Notes: generated from the letters alone by a model not told the origin. A DNA stretch of 64,000 nt from Burkholderiales bacterium (GCA_016191995.1 JACPVA010000071.1:1-64000); one strand, 5' to 3'. Counted from the stretch's first letter, positions 29,250 through 38,430 are shown. Numbers and translations: made by a program.

Positions 29250-29456
29250 TCAGCTGCTTACCGCCGCGACGAGTCCGTGCACCGCGGCGATCACCGTCTC
29301 AGGCTGGCCGCGATGAGGCGAGTCGTCGTGGTACTTCGCCTGGCGTTCGCGCAGGTCGTTCTCTACGTAGGCCGGACGTGCCTTGGCGATTCTGGCGGCC
29401 GACAAGTCCTCGACCACGATCAGACGTGCCCGCACCAACAGCCCGGCGACCCGGCG
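29250..29456 (-). pseudogene. decayed internal-deletion copy of the box-linked hydrolase
   Basis: The frame reads RRVAGLLVRARLIVVEDLSA, LRERQAKYHDDS, then PHRGQPETVIAAVHGLVAAV. The intact hydrolase at 32426-33325 has RRVAGLVVMAPHIVVEDLSI, LRERLAKYHDDP and, after about 75 further residues, SPHRDQPDAVIDEVGAFVAAV. The copy therefore lost that middle segment and everything before the lid, including the nucleophile. Confidence 0.7.
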
Positions 29457-29590
29457 CGGCGATGCGCGTGGTCTGCCGCCGGCCGCGCTGGCTACCCGGC
29501 GCGTGGCGAAGACCGCGCGCCGGTTTCGGCAGTCCCCTTGCCGACAAAGGACTACAATTGCGTACCGAATTGCGTTTTTATGGTGCACGG

Positions 29591-29893
29591 ATGGACTACG
29601 TAACGGTGCGCGAGCTGCGCGAGAAGTCGGGCGAGATCTGGCAGCGGGTCGAGGGCGGCGAGGAGTTCGTCGTGACGCGTAATGGCAAGCCCATCGCGCT
29701 GCTGGTGCACACCGAGCCGTCGGCGGTCGAGGACAAACTGCGGGCCCTAAGGCTCCAGGCGTTCAGGAGGGTCTGGGACGCGCTGGCTCGACAGGCCCAG
29801 GCTAGCGGCGCTGCCGACATGACCGAGGAGGAAATCCAGGCGGAGATCGATGCCGCTCGGCGGGAGCGCCAGCTTGCGGCACGCGGTGCTTGA
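29591..29893 (+). CDS. Phd/YefM-type antitoxin
   Basis: 100 residues from MDYVTVRELREKSGEIWQRV, with EEFVVTRNGKPIALLV, the Phd fold. The tail (MTEEEIQAEIDAARRERQLA) is the toxin-binding type shared with the other PIN antitoxins of this window. Direct repeats AATTGCGT ... AATTGCGT lie 20-40 bp upstream and could be the operator. The gene overlaps the PIN toxin by 44 bp. Confidence 0.85.
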   Translation: MDYVTVRELREKSGEIWQRVEGGEEFVVTRNGKPIALLVHTEPSAVEDKLRALRLQAFRRVWDALARQAQASGAADMTEEEIQAEIDAARRERQLAARGA

Positions 29894-30275
29894 CACCAAC
29901 ATCCTGGTGTCGGCGCTGCTGCACCCAGACGGGCCGCCAGGGCATGTATTGGCCGCGGTGCAGGCCGGTGATCTCGTGCCGGTCTTCAGTCCGGCCATGC
30001 TTGCCGAGTACGAATCGGTCCTGCGACGTCCACGGCTTCGGCTCGATGCCGCAAAGGTGGCTGCCGCGCTTCACCAGTTCCATGCGATCGGCACCTTGGT
30101 CCGTACCACCGCCCCACCGCCAGCCGGCCTTCCCGATGGATCGGACTGGCCCTTCATCGCCGGCGCGCTGGCGGCTGGCTGCCCGGTAGTGACGGGCAAT
30201 GCCAGACACTACCCGCCTCGGCTGGGGGTGCGGGTCATGACGGCGCGGGAGTGGATCGACCAGCAACGGCCCTGA
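29850..30275 (+). CDS. PIN-domain toxin, third locus
   Basis: 141 residues from ATG at 29850; a TTG eight codons later (LRHAVLDTN) is an alternative start. PIN motifs are AVLDTNILVSALLHPDG, AEYESVLRRPRL and DGSDWPFIAGALAAGCPVVTGN. The third acidic site reads GSDWPF, typical of the subfamily. It is translationally coupled with the Phd-type antitoxin and lies downstream of the decayed hydrolase copy. Confidence 0.85.
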   Translation: MPLGGSASLRHAVLDTNILVSALLHPDGPPGHVLAAVQAGDLVPVFSPAMLAEYESVLRRPRLRLDAAKVAAALHQFHAIGTLVRTTAPPPAGLPDGSDWPFIAGALAAGCPVVTGNARHYPPRLGVRVMTAREWIDQQRP

Positions 30276-30391
30276 TCGCTCGGCGCCACGCGTTCGTCAG
30301 CTCAGCGGCCCCTGCGCCGGCGACCGGTCGCGAGTTAGTCCGGCCCGGCGGTCGGTGCCAGACCCGGCGCATCGCAAGATCACGACATCCC

Positions 30392-30958
30392 ATGCGCATC
30401 GTCGAAGCCACCCCCGCCGACACTCCCACCGCGCTGACCGTCGAGCGCGAGGCCTTCGGCCGCGACGACGAGGCCGCCCTCGTCGCTGCACTGCTACACG
30501 ACACGACCGCGCGGCCCTGCCTGTCGCTGTTGGCCTACGACGGCGAGCAGGCCGTCGGCCATGCGCTCTTCACCCGCGTGTCGCTGATCGGCGCCGGGCC
30601 CGACAACCGCGGCACGTACGACGCGGCCGACGCACGCGAGCTGCGCTGCGCCATCCTCGCCCCGCTGGCCGTGGTCCCGGCCGCGCAGCGCCGCGGCGTC
30701 GGCCGCGCGCTGATCGACGCGGGCGCGGCCCGGCTCGCGGCCGCGGGCGTGCAGCTGCTGTTCGTGCTCGGCGACCCGGCCTACTACACATGCTGCGGAT
30801 TCGGCCCGGCGCTGCCGCACGGGCTGCGCGCGCCCTACCCCATCGAGCCCGCCGCCGCGTGGAGGGTGCGCGCGCTAGCGCCGGGCGTGCTGGGCACGGT
30901 CCAGGGCAGCGTGGCCTGCGCCGCGAGCCTGGCGGCACCGGAATTCTGGCGCGAGTAG
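30392..30958 (+). CDS. GNAT-family N-acetyltransferase
   Basis: 188 residues from MRIVEATPADTPTALTVERE; the longer track start is upstream of this conserved opening. The acetyl-CoA loop is LAVVPAAQRRGVGRALIDAG (the Q/RxxGxG/A motif), followed by GVQLLFVLGDPAYYTCCGFGPAL. This matches the YhbS-like subgroup, which ends with a 'G.P.YY.RFGF' segment. The substrate is unknown. It is a single gene between the PIN locus and the OmpA-family gene. Confidence 0.85.
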   Translation: MRIVEATPADTPTALTVEREAFGRDDEAALVAALLHDTTARPCLSLLAYDGEQAVGHALFTRVSLIGAGPDNRGTYDAADARELRCAILAPLAVVPAAQRRGVGRALIDAGAARLAAAGVQLLFVLGDPAYYTCCGFGPALPHGLRAPYPIEPAAAWRVRALAPGVLGTVQGSVACAASLAAPEFWRE

Positions 30959-31066
30959 CGGCGCCATGAGGCGGCCTACGATCGCCCGTGTGATCGAGGC
31001 ATGCCCGCCGGGCAACCGGTCTCGGGCAGCGTGCGACACCACCCCGGCACCCAGGAGCCTATCGTC

Positions 31067-32302
31067 ATGATGCGACCTGCCCCCGATCGACGCGGCGCGC
31101 TTCGCGCCACGCTCGCCGCCTTGCTCGCGCTGCTGCCGGCGGCGATGGCCAGCGCCGCACCGCGCGTCGACTGGCTGAGCCTGGCCCGCGGCGCGGTGCC
31201 GGTCGAGCTCGGCGGCGCCGCCCGGTCGCTGGGCCTGGGCATGAGCCAGGCCTTGGCGGCAATCGACGAGGCGCCGCAGGGTTTCGTCCTCACGCTGAAA
31301 CCCGGCCCGGCGGACACTTCGTTCGTGATCGTCGTCGAGCTGCCGGCGGCGACGACCTTCGAGTCGTTCGCGGTCCCGAACGTGCTGGAAACGCCGAGCC
31401 CGTCGCAGACCTTCGTCAAGGAGGTCACCATCGCAGGTTCGGCCACCGGCCGCGACGGGCCGTTCGACGAACTGGCGCGCGTGACCCTGGCCACGCACCC
31501 GAAGAAGGGCGAGACAACCGAATTCGCCGCCGCCGTGCGCAAGCCGGTGCGCTGGCTGCGCCTGACGCTTGCCGGTGGGATCCGGGTCGAGCGCGACAAG
31601 ACTTTCCTCGAATTCAGCGAGATCGCCGGCTACGGCACGCAGCAAGCCGTGCCGATGTCGAGCGCCTTCAGCGGCAAGTGGCAGGCGCGCGGCGTCAAGC
31701 TGGCGCTGCAGCAGGACGGGGTGCGCGTCAGCGGCTGCTACGACGACGACGGCGAGCTCCAGGGCACCGTCGACGGCCCGCTGCTGCTGGCCACCGGCAA
31801 GTCGCGCAAGAGCGGCGTGCCCAGCGCCTACGTCCTCTCGGTGGACAGCCGCGGCGCGATCTTCGGCGTGCGCTCGACCAACGGCGCGCCGTTCCAGCTC
31901 TACGGCGGCGACGCCGCGCCCGCGCTGAAGATGGCATGCGCGGGGCAGGCGGTGGCGCCGCTGGCCTGCGGCGCGGTCGTGCACGGCATCCAGTTCGACT
32001 TCGACTCGGCCGCCATCCGCCCGGCGTCCAAGCCCCACCTGGACGCGCTGTACGACGGCCTGCGCGACGCGCCGGCGACGTCGATCACGGTCGTCGGGCA
32101 TACCTCCAGCGAGGGTGCGGATGCCTACAACGACGAGCTCTCGCGGCGTCGCGCCGAGGCCGTCGTCGCCGCACTCGGCGAGCGCGGCATCGCCGCCGGT
32201 CGTCTCGCGGCGCAGGGCCGGGGCGAGCAGCAGCCGATCGCCGACAACGCGACCGAGGCCGGGCGGGCGCTGAACCGGCGGGTCGAGATCGCGTGCCGCT
32301 GA
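31067..32302 (+). CDS. OmpA-family outer-membrane or periplasmic protein
   Basis: 411 residues from MMRPAPDRRGALRATLAALL with AGGAG upstream. The signal peptide ends near ASAAPRVDW. Residues about 40-180 are beta-rich (FVIVVELPAATTFESFAVPN, VRWLRLTLAGGIRVERDKTF) and look like a discoidin-type module, which is inference. The C-terminal OmpA peptidoglycan-binding domain is clear: GIQFDFDSAAIRPASKPHLD, VVGHTSSEG and NDELSRRRAEAVV, ending RALNRRVEIAC. It probably tethers a surface module to the cell wall. Confidence 0.85.
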   Translation: MMRPAPDRRGALRATLAALLALLPAAMASAAPRVDWLSLARGAVPVELGGAARSLGLGMSQALAAIDEAPQGFVLTLKPGPADTSFVIVVELPAATTFESFAVPNVLETPSPSQTFVKEVTIAGSATGRDGPFDELARVTLATHPKKGETTEFAAAVRKPVRWLRLTLAGGIRVERDKTFLEFSEIAGYGTQQAVPMSSAFSGKWQARGVKLALQQDGVRVSGCYDDDGELQGTVDGPLLLATGKSRKSGVPSAYVLSVDSRGAIFGVRSTNGAPFQLYGGDAAPALKMACAGQAVAPLACGAVVHGIQFDFDSAAIRPASKPHLDALYDGLRDAPATSITVVGHTSSEGADAYNDELSRRRAEAVVAALGERGIAAGRLAAQGRGEQQPIADNATEAGRALNRRVEIACR

Positions 32303-32425
32303 AGGGCCGGAGGGCCAGTTTGCGCGCGGACCGTTCAGGGTGACGGTCGGGGCGACTCGGCGCGCCGCGGCAGCATTGCTCGCGTTCGCGCCGGCCTCGC
32401 GCAGACTCCCCGCGCTCCCTGGCGT

Positions 32426-33325
32426 TCAGCCCGGATCCTGCGCGCCGACCGCAGCGACGAACGCCCCCACCTCGTCGATCACCGCATCCGGCTGATCCCG
32501 GTGCGGCGAGTGCGCGCAGTCGGGCAGCTCGACGAGCTGCGTCTGCGGCACGCGGCGCGCGATGCCGCGGATCTGCGCCATCGTCCCGTACTCGTCGTCG
32601 ACGCCCTGGATCGCCAGCACCGGGCAGCGGATGGTCGCGATCTCGTCCTCGATCGACCAGTCGCGAAACGGCGGGTGCAGCCAGATATCGTTCCAGCGCC
32701 AGAAGGCGCGGTCGGGGTCGTCGTGGTACTTCGCCAGCCGCTCGCGCAGGTCGGTCTCGAGGTAGGCGCGGCGCGCCGCGCTGATGCTGCGGATCGACAA
32801 GTCCTCGACCACGATATGCGGCGCCATCACGACCAGCCCGGCGACGCGGCGCGTGAAGCGCGCCGCATACAGCAGCGCGATCGAGCCGCCGTCGCTGTGG
32901 CCGAGCAGCCAGGGCGGCTGCATGTCGGGGTCGATGCCGAGCGCGTCCAGCAGCGCCGGCAGCACCTCGTGCGCCTGCCGGTGCATGAAGTCCAGCCCCC
33001 AGGCCTGCTCGGGCGTATAGAGCCTGGAGCCGCCGTAGCCGACGCGCGAGTAGACCAGCCCGCGCCAGCCCAGCGCATCGCACAACCGCGCGGGGAAGTC
33101 CTTCCACATCCGCACCGACCCCAGCCCCTCGTGCAGGAAGATCAGCAGCGGCGCGCCGAAGCGGTCGCGGTGGATCCACTGGTGCTCGATGCCGACGCGC
33201 TGCCCGGCCCAGTCGATATCGACATGCTCGATCGGGCCGGCACCGGCCGCGGCGCCGCCTGCCCCGCCAGCCCCGGCCCCCTCGGCTGCGCCGCCCTCGA
33301 CGCCGTCCGGCGGAAGCGCGCTCAT
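32426..33325 (-). CDS. alpha/beta hydrolase of the box cluster
   Basis: 299 residues with a Gly/Ala-rich leader of about 30 residues. Oxyanion region LIFLHEGLGSVRMWKDFP, nucleophile elbow LLGHSDGGSIALL, acid in GVDDEYG and His in CAHSPHRDQP complete the triad. Hydrolases of this type occur in many box clusters and are thought to act on pathway intermediates or misformed thioesters; the substrate is not established. It is the last gene of the DUF4863-bclA-hydrolase operon. A decayed paralogue lies at 29250-29456. Confidence 0.8.
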   Translation of the reverse strand: MSALPPDGVEGGAAEGAGAGGAGGAAAGAGPIEHVDIDWAGQRVGIEHQWIHRDRFGAPLLIFLHEGLGSVRMWKDFPARLCDALGWRGLVYSRVGYGGSRLYTPEQAWGLDFMHRQAHEVLPALLDALGIDPDMQPPWLLGHSDGGSIALLYAARFTRRVAGLVVMAPHIVVEDLSIRSISAARRAYLETDLRERLAKYHDDPDRAFWRWNDIWLHPPFRDWSIEDEIATIRCPVLAIQGVDDEYGTMAQIRGIARRVPQTQLVELPDCAHSPHRDQPDAVIDEVGAFVAAVGAQDPG

Positions 33326-33383
33326 TGGACGATGCTCCGCGCTGCGCGCAGCGGGATGTGTACTCGGCAGCGGCCCGGCGCGC

Positions 33384-34994
33384 TCATGATGGCTTCGCCT
33401 CGCGCTCGCGCAACCGGAAGCGCTGGATCTTGCCGGTCGCCGTCTTCGGCAGCTCGGCGACGAATTCGATGACGCGCGGGTACTTGTACGGGGCGAGCTT
33501 GTCCTTGACGAAGGCCTTGAGCTCGTCGTCGGTCGCCGCCGCGCCGTCCTTCAGCACGACGAAGGCCTTGGTCTTGGTCAGGCCGTCGGTGTCGGTGATG
33601 CCGATCACGGCCGCCTCCAGCACCGCCGGGTGCTGCACCAGCGTCGCCTCGACCTCGAACGGGCTGACGTAGATGCCGCTGACCTTGAGCATGTCGTCGC
33701 TGCGGCCGCTGTAGGTGTAGGTGCCGTCGGGGTTGCGCACGTACTTGTCGCCGCTCTTGGTCCAGCCGCCCTGGAAGGTCTCGCGCGTCTTGGTGCGGTT
33801 GCCCCAGTACATCATCGCCGCCGACGGGCCGTGGATGTAGAGATCCCCCGGCTCGCCGTCGGGCACCGGGCCGCCGCCCTCGCCGCGCAGCTCGATCTCG
33901 TAGCCCGGCACCGGCCAGCCGGTGGTGCCGTAGCGCACGTCGCCGGGGCGGTTGGACAGGAAGATGTGCAGCATCTCGGTCGAGCCGATGCCGTCGACGA
34001 TGTCGACCCCGAAATGCGCCTTGAAGCGCTGCCCGATCTCGGCCGGCAGCGCCTCGCCGGCCGACGAGGCCATTCGCAGCGCGACCTCGCTGCGCGCCGG
34101 CAGCCCCGGGTGCGCCAGCATGCCGGCGTAGCCGGTCGGCGCGCCGAAGAAGATGGTGGGCCTGACCCCTTCGACGCCGCCGCGCCAGCGCCTGAAGATC
34201 GCCTCCGGCGTCGGCCGCTCGCCCATCAGCAGCGTCGTCGCGCCGACCGTCAGCGGGAAGGTCAGCGCATTGCCCAGCCCGTAGGCGAAGAAGAGTTTGG
34301 CGGCCGAGAAGCAGATATCGTCGGCGCGCAGGCCCAGCAGCCTGCGGCCGTACAGCTCGGAGCTCCAGTACGGGTTGGCCTGCGAGTGCACGGTGCCCTT
34401 GGGGCGGCCGGTCGACCCCGACGAATAGAGCCAGAACCCCGGGTCGTCGCCGGCGGTCGGCGCCGGCCTGGCCAGCGGCTTGGCGTCGCGCAGGAAGTCG
34501 TCGAAGTCGAGCTCGCGCGTCGTCAGCGGCGAACCCGGCTCGGGCAACGCGCGCAGCGGCGCTGCCGGCTGCGAGACGACGACCAGCTCGACCTCGTGGT
34601 CGGCCTTGACCATCGCATTGTTGACCACCGGCAGCAGCGCCCCGGAGGCGATCACCGCCTGCGCACGCGAGTGCTCCAGCATGTAGGCGATATCGTCCGC
34701 CGTCAGCAGCGTGTTGACCGCCACCGGCACCACGCCGGCGTACATCGCGCCGAGGAAGGCGACCGGCCAGTCGTTGCAGTCGACCATCATCAGCAGCACG
34801 CGCTCCTCGCGCCGCAGGCCCGCGCCGCGCAGCGCCGCGGCCGTGCGGCGCACGCGCTCGTCGAGCTCGCCATAGGTCAGCCTGCCGCGGTCGTCGACGA
34901 AGGCCACGCGCTCGGGGTGGCCGGCGTTCAGCGCCAGCAGGTGGGCGGCGAAGTTGAAGCGCTCGGGCGGCGGCGCGACGTCGGGGGTGCTCAT
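33384..34994 (-). CDS. bclA: benzoate-CoA ligase
   Basis: 536 residues, normal for the family. AMP-binding motif FWLYSSGSTGRPKGTVHSQA, then GNALTFPLTVGATTLLM and IGSTEMLHIFLSNRPGDVRY, which are characteristic of benzoate-CoA ligases. YSGRSDDMLKVSGIYVSPFE and the catalytic Lys in LPKTATGKIQRFRLRE complete it. It makes benzoyl-CoA from benzoate, CoA and ATP, the entry step for the box pathway encoded divergently. It follows the DUF4863 gene by 34 bp. Confidence 0.93.
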   Translation of the reverse strand: MSTPDVAPPPERFNFAAHLLALNAGHPERVAFVDDRGRLTYGELDERVRRTAAALRGAGLRREERVLLMMVDCNDWPVAFLGAMYAGVVPVAVNTLLTADDIAYMLEHSRAQAVIASGALLPVVNNAMVKADHEVELVVVSQPAAPLRALPEPGSPLTTRELDFDDFLRDAKPLARPAPTAGDDPGFWLYSSGSTGRPKGTVHSQANPYWSSELYGRRLLGLRADDICFSAAKLFFAYGLGNALTFPLTVGATTLLMGERPTPEAIFRRWRGGVEGVRPTIFFGAPTGYAGMLAHPGLPARSEVALRMASSAGEALPAEIGQRFKAHFGVDIVDGIGSTEMLHIFLSNRPGDVRYGTTGWPVPGYEIELRGEGGGPVPDGEPGDLYIHGPSAAMMYWGNRTKTRETFQGGWTKSGDKYVRNPDGTYTYSGRSDDMLKVSGIYVSPFEVEATLVQHPAVLEAAVIGITDTDGLTKTKAFVVLKDGAAATDDELKAFVKDKLAPYKYPRVIEFVAELPKTATGKIQRFRLREREAKPS

Positions 34995-35028
34995 GGTCGT
35001 CTCCTTCCAGCTTGTGTCGTCGGTCGCG

Positions 35029-35499
35029 TCAGGCCGCGCGCGTGAAGTCGATCCGCCCCTCGGGCAGCAGGTACAGCACCAGCGCGCGACCGCCGCTGAC
35101 GGTCGGGCGGTGCGCGCTGGCGGGCGGCATCACGAGCCAGCCGGCAGGTGCGCCGTCGAAGCGGGCACCGTCGTCGATCGGCATGATGAGGTCGATCTCG
35201 CCCAGCGGGTGCACGTGGTGCGGGCCGGCGATATCGGCCATGTCGACGACGTCGACCGAGAAGCCGCCGAGCTCGGGCCCGGGCTTGAAGATGCGGCCGT
35301 AACGTATGCCGCCGCCCTCGCGCTGGCACAGCCAGCCCTCGGCGACACCGGCCTCGCAGGTGGTCTTCAGCGCCTGCCAGGCTTCGGTCGCGGGGCCGAA
35401 TTCGGCGTTGAGGAAGGCGCCGAGCGCGGCGTCCAGCGGCCGGCCGGCGATGCGGTCGGTGACGGCTGCGATGCGGGCATGCAAATCGGCTGGGGTCAT
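35029..35499 (-). CDS. DUF4863 family protein of the box cluster
   Basis: 156 residues from MTPADLHARIAAVTDRIAGR; the track start lies in the promoter region. GEIDLIMPIDDGARFDGAPAG and WLVMPPASAHRPTV look like a cupin core. The family is regularly found beside bclA and boxABC, and its role is unknown. It is the first gene of the minus-strand operon and diverges from boxR across 159 bp. Confidence 0.8.
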   Translation of the reverse strand: MTPADLHARIAAVTDRIAGRPLDAALGAFLNAEFGPATEAWQALKTTCEAGVAEGWLCQREGGGIRYGRIFKPGPELGGFSVDVVDMADIAGPHHVHPLGEIDLIMPIDDGARFDGAPAGWLVMPPASAHRPTVSGGRALVLYLLPEGRIDFTRAA

Positions 35500-35597
35500 G
35501 ACGCGAAAGTCTCCAGGAGTCTGCGAGGCGTCGAGGATAGGCGCGGCCGCGGCCGTGCCTGCGCGGCCTGGCTGCAGCGCGACCGGCTCGTGCCCCC

Positions 35598-35629
35598 TTG
35601 TGCCCGGCCTCGACATGAACTATGGTGCA
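35598..35629 (+). promoter_or_regulatory. boxR promoter with adjacent TGCA half-site
   Basis: TTGTGC (35598-35603), a 17-bp spacer and TATGGT (35621-35626), followed at once by TGCA (35626-35629). TGCA is the core recognised by BzdR/BoxR regulators, so autoregulation is plausible, but only one half-site is present. Confidence 0.5.
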
Positions 35630-35658
35630 TGCCGTGACGGTATCGACCCCTGCGAATC

Positions 35659-36600
35659 ATGTCAAGCACCGACGAGTCACCTTCCCCTGACGAGACGACC
35701 GCACCCACCGCCCGCCACCCGCTGCTGGTCGCGCTCGGTGAACGCGTGCGTGCAATCCGCGCACGCCGCGGCATGACACGGCGCGCGCTGGCGCATGCCG
35801 CCGAGGTCTCCGAGCGCCACCTCGCCAACCTGGAACTGGGCACCGGCAACGCGTCGATCCTGGTCCTGCACCAGGTCGCCGGCGCGCTGCAGGCCCCGCT
35901 GGCCGAGCTGCTCGGCGACGTCACGACCTCCAACCCCGAGTGGCTGCTGCTGCGCGAGCTGCTCGAGCAGCGCGACGAGGCGACGCTGCGGCGCGTGCGC
36001 GTCGCCGTCGGTGCGATGATCGGCACCGGCGGCGCGAGCGCGGTGCGCAGCCCCCGCGTCGCGCTGATCGGGCTGCGCGGCGCCGGCAAGACGACGCTCG
36101 GGCGCATGCTGGCCGAGGATCTGGGGTTCCCGTTCGTCGAGCTCAGCCGCGAGATCGAGCAGTTCGCCGGCTGCAGCATCGCCGAGATCCAGGGCCTGTA
36201 CGGGGTTGCCGCCTACCGCCGCTACGAGCGGCGCGCGGTCGAGGAGGCGATCCAGATCCACCCCGAGGCCGTCATCGCGACGCCCGGCGGCGTGGTGTCG
36301 GACGCCGCCACCTTCAACCTGCTGCTGACGCATTGCACCACCGTGTGGCTGCAGGCGCGCCCCGAGGACCACATGGCGCGCGTCCGTGCGCAGGGCGACC
36401 TGCGCCCGATGGCTGCCAGCGCCGAGGCGATGGACGACCTGCGCGGCATCCTCGCCACCCGTGCGGCTTTCTACGGCAAGGCAGAGTTCAGGCTCGATAC
36501 CAGCGCGCAGCCGCTGCCGCAGACCTTCGACGCGCTGCGGCTGCTGGTGCGCCGCGCGCTGGACCTGCCGCTGCCGGCGCCGGAATATGCCACTGTTTGA
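35659..36600 (+). CDS. boxR: BoxR-type regulator: XRE domain fused to shikimate-kinase-like domain
   Basis: 313 residues. The N-terminal HTH reads LGERVRAIRARRGMTRRALA and VSERHLANLELGTGN. A linker (about residues 85-130) leads to a shikimate-kinase-like domain with Walker A IGLRGAGKTTLGRML, VELSREIEQFAGCSIAEI and VIATPGGVV. This fusion is the hallmark of BoxR/BzdR, which repress aromatic genes and release DNA on binding benzoyl-CoA. It sits between the divergent bclA and boxCB transcripts, next to its probable operators. Confidence 0.92.
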   Translation: MSSTDESPSPDETTAPTARHPLLVALGERVRAIRARRGMTRRALAHAAEVSERHLANLELGTGNASILVLHQVAGALQAPLAELLGDVTTSNPEWLLLRELLEQRDEATLRRVRVAVGAMIGTGGASAVRSPRVALIGLRGAGKTTLGRMLAEDLGFPFVELSREIEQFAGCSIAEIQGLYGVAAYRRYERRAVEEAIQIHPEAVIATPGGVVSDAATFNLLLTHCTTVWLQARPEDHMARVRAQGDLRPMAASAEAMDDLRGILATRAAFYGKAEFRLDTSAQPLPQTFDALRLLVRRALDLPLPAPEYATV

Positions 36601-36614
36601 CTCGGGATTGACGA

Positions 36615-36652
36615 TGCAATATCGTGCACGGCATCAAATGCATTAAAGTGCA
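36615..36652. promoter_or_regulatory. tandem BoxR-type operators in front of boxC
   Basis: Two TGCA-N6-TGCA elements occur here: TGCA-ATATCG-TGCA (36615-36628) and TGCA-TTAAAG-TGCA (36639-36652), with centres 24 bp apart. TGCA repeats of this kind are the known target of BzdR/BoxR. They cover the 79 bp between boxR and boxC, where the boxC promoter must lie. Confidence 0.7.
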
Positions 36653-36679
36653 TTTCAACGACCCAACCGGAGACCGCCG

Positions 36680-38347
36680 ATGACCGCCACCCCGTCCGCC
36701 GACCGCGTCGACTACCAGACCGACCCCAGCCGCTACCACCACTGGAAGCTGAGCTTCGAGGGCCCGGTGGCGACGCTGGCCGCCGACTTCGACGAGAACG
36801 GCGGCCTGCGCCCGGGCTACAAGCTCAAGCTCAACAGCTACGACCTCGGGGTCGACATCGAGCTGCACGACGCCGTCAACCGGATCCGCTTCGAGCACCC
36901 CGAGGTGCGCACGGTGGTCGTCACCAGCGCCAAGGACAAGGTCTTCTGCTCGGGCGCGAATATCTTCATGCTCGGCGTCAGCAGCCACGCGTGGAAGGTC
37001 AACTTCTGCAAGTTCACCAACGAGACGCGCAACGGGCTGGAGGATTCCAGCGCGCACTCGGGGCTGAAGTTTCTCGCCGCGGTCAACGGCGCCTGCGCCG
37101 GCGGCGGCTACGAGCTGGCGCTGGCCTGCGACGAGATCGTCCTCGTCGACGACCGCAGCAGCGCCGTCAGCCTGCCCGAGGTGCCGCTGCTGGGCGTGCT
37201 GCCCGGCACTGGCGGGCTGACGCGCGTGACCGACAAGCGCAAGGTCCGGCACGACCTGGCCGACATCTTCTGCACCACGACCGAGGGCGTGCGCGGGCAG
37301 AAGGCCAGGGACTGGCGGCTGGTCGACGAGATTGCCAAGCCGGCGCAGTTCGCCGCCAAGGTGCAGGAGCGCGCTCAGCAGCTCGCCGCCGCCAGCGACC
37401 GCCCGGCCGGCGCGCGCGGCGTCGCGCTGCCGGCGCTGGCCAAGGCGATCGAGGCCGACGCGCTGCGCTACAGCCACGTCACGGTGACGATCGACCGCGC
37501 CCGGCGCGTCGCGACCTGGACTGTCCGCGCGCCGCAGGGCGCGTTGGCCGGCGATATCGCCGCCATCGAGGCCGCCGGCAGCGCCTGGCAGCCGCTGGTG
37601 ATCGCGCGCGAGCTCGACGATGCGATCCTCGAGATGCGCACCAACGAGCCCGAGATCGGCACCTGGCTGATCCGCACCGAGGGCGACGCCGCCGCCGTGC
37701 AGGCGATGGACGCCGCGCTGCAGGCGCACGCCGCTCACTGGTTCGTGCGCGAGGTCACCGGCCTGTGGCGGCGCACGCTGAGCCGGCTCGACGTGTCGAG
37801 CCGCAGCCTGTTCGCGCTGATCGACGCGGGCTCGTGCTTCGCCGGCACCTACCTGGAACTGGCGCTGGCCTGCGACCGCAGCTACATGCTGGCGCTGCCC
37901 GACGAGCCGGCGCGCGCGCCGGCGATCACGGTCGGCGCGATCAACTTCGGCCCCTACACGATGGCGACCGGGCAGACCCGGCTGGCGCGTCGCTTCTACC
38001 ACGAGGCGGCGCCGCTGGCGGCGGTCAAGGCCAAGGCCGGCGCGGCGCTCGACGGCGAGGCCGCGCTCGCGCTCGGCCTGGTCACGAGTGCCCCGGACGA
38101 TATCGACTGGGCCGACGAGACCCGCATCGCGATCGAGGAGCGCGCGTCGATGAGCCCCGACGCGCTGACCGGCATGGAGGCCAACCTGCGCTTCAACGGC
38201 CCGGAAACGATGACGACGCGCGTCTTCGGCCGCCTGACCGCGTGGCAGAACTGGATCTTCCAGCGCCCGAATGCGGTCGGCGACAAGGGCGCGCTGAAGG
38301 TCTACGGCAGCGGCCAGAAGGCCGGTTTCGACTGGCGCCGCGTGTAG
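36680..38347 (+). CDS. boxC: 2,3-epoxybenzoyl-CoA dihydrolase (benzoyl-CoA dihydrodiol lyase)
   Basis: 555 residues, the usual BoxC length. It is a crotonase-fold enzyme with two halves: VFCSGANIFMLGVSSHAWKV and VNGACAGGGYELALACDEI in the first, DAGSCFAGTYLELALACDRS in the second. NFCKFTNETRNGLEDSSAHS is diagnostic of BoxC. It opens the ring of 2,3-epoxybenzoyl-CoA to 3,4-dehydroadipyl-CoA semialdehyde plus formate. It is the first structural gene after boxR, followed 83 bp later by boxB. Confidence 0.93.
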   Translation: MTATPSADRVDYQTDPSRYHHWKLSFEGPVATLAADFDENGGLRPGYKLKLNSYDLGVDIELHDAVNRIRFEHPEVRTVVVTSAKDKVFCSGANIFMLGVSSHAWKVNFCKFTNETRNGLEDSSAHSGLKFLAAVNGACAGGGYELALACDEIVLVDDRSSAVSLPEVPLLGVLPGTGGLTRVTDKRKVRHDLADIFCTTTEGVRGQKARDWRLVDEIAKPAQFAAKVQERAQQLAAASDRPAGARGVALPALAKAIEADALRYSHVTVTIDRARRVATWTVRAPQGALAGDIAAIEAAGSAWQPLVIARELDDAILEMRTNEPEIGTWLIRTEGDAAAVQAMDAALQAHAAHWFVREVTGLWRRTLSRLDVSSRSLFALIDAGSCFAGTYLELALACDRSYMLALPDEPARAPAITVGAINFGPYTMATGQTRLARRFYHEAAPLAAVKAKAGAALDGEAALALGLVTSAPDDIDWADETRIAIEERASMSPDALTGMEANLRFNGPETMTTRVFGRLTAWQNWIFQRPNAVGDKGALKVYGSGQKAGFDWRRV

Positions 38348-38430
38348 GCCACCCCCCCTCTCGTTGTGCGGCGCGGACCGGGTGGCGCGCCGCAACCGAA
38401 ACCTCTCCACCGCGAATCACGGAGACCACG

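Noticed and set aside
36488-38410. Minus ORF of 640 codons opposite boxC, and 38302-40266 opposite boxB
   Set aside because: Both are shadows of strongly conserved box genes.
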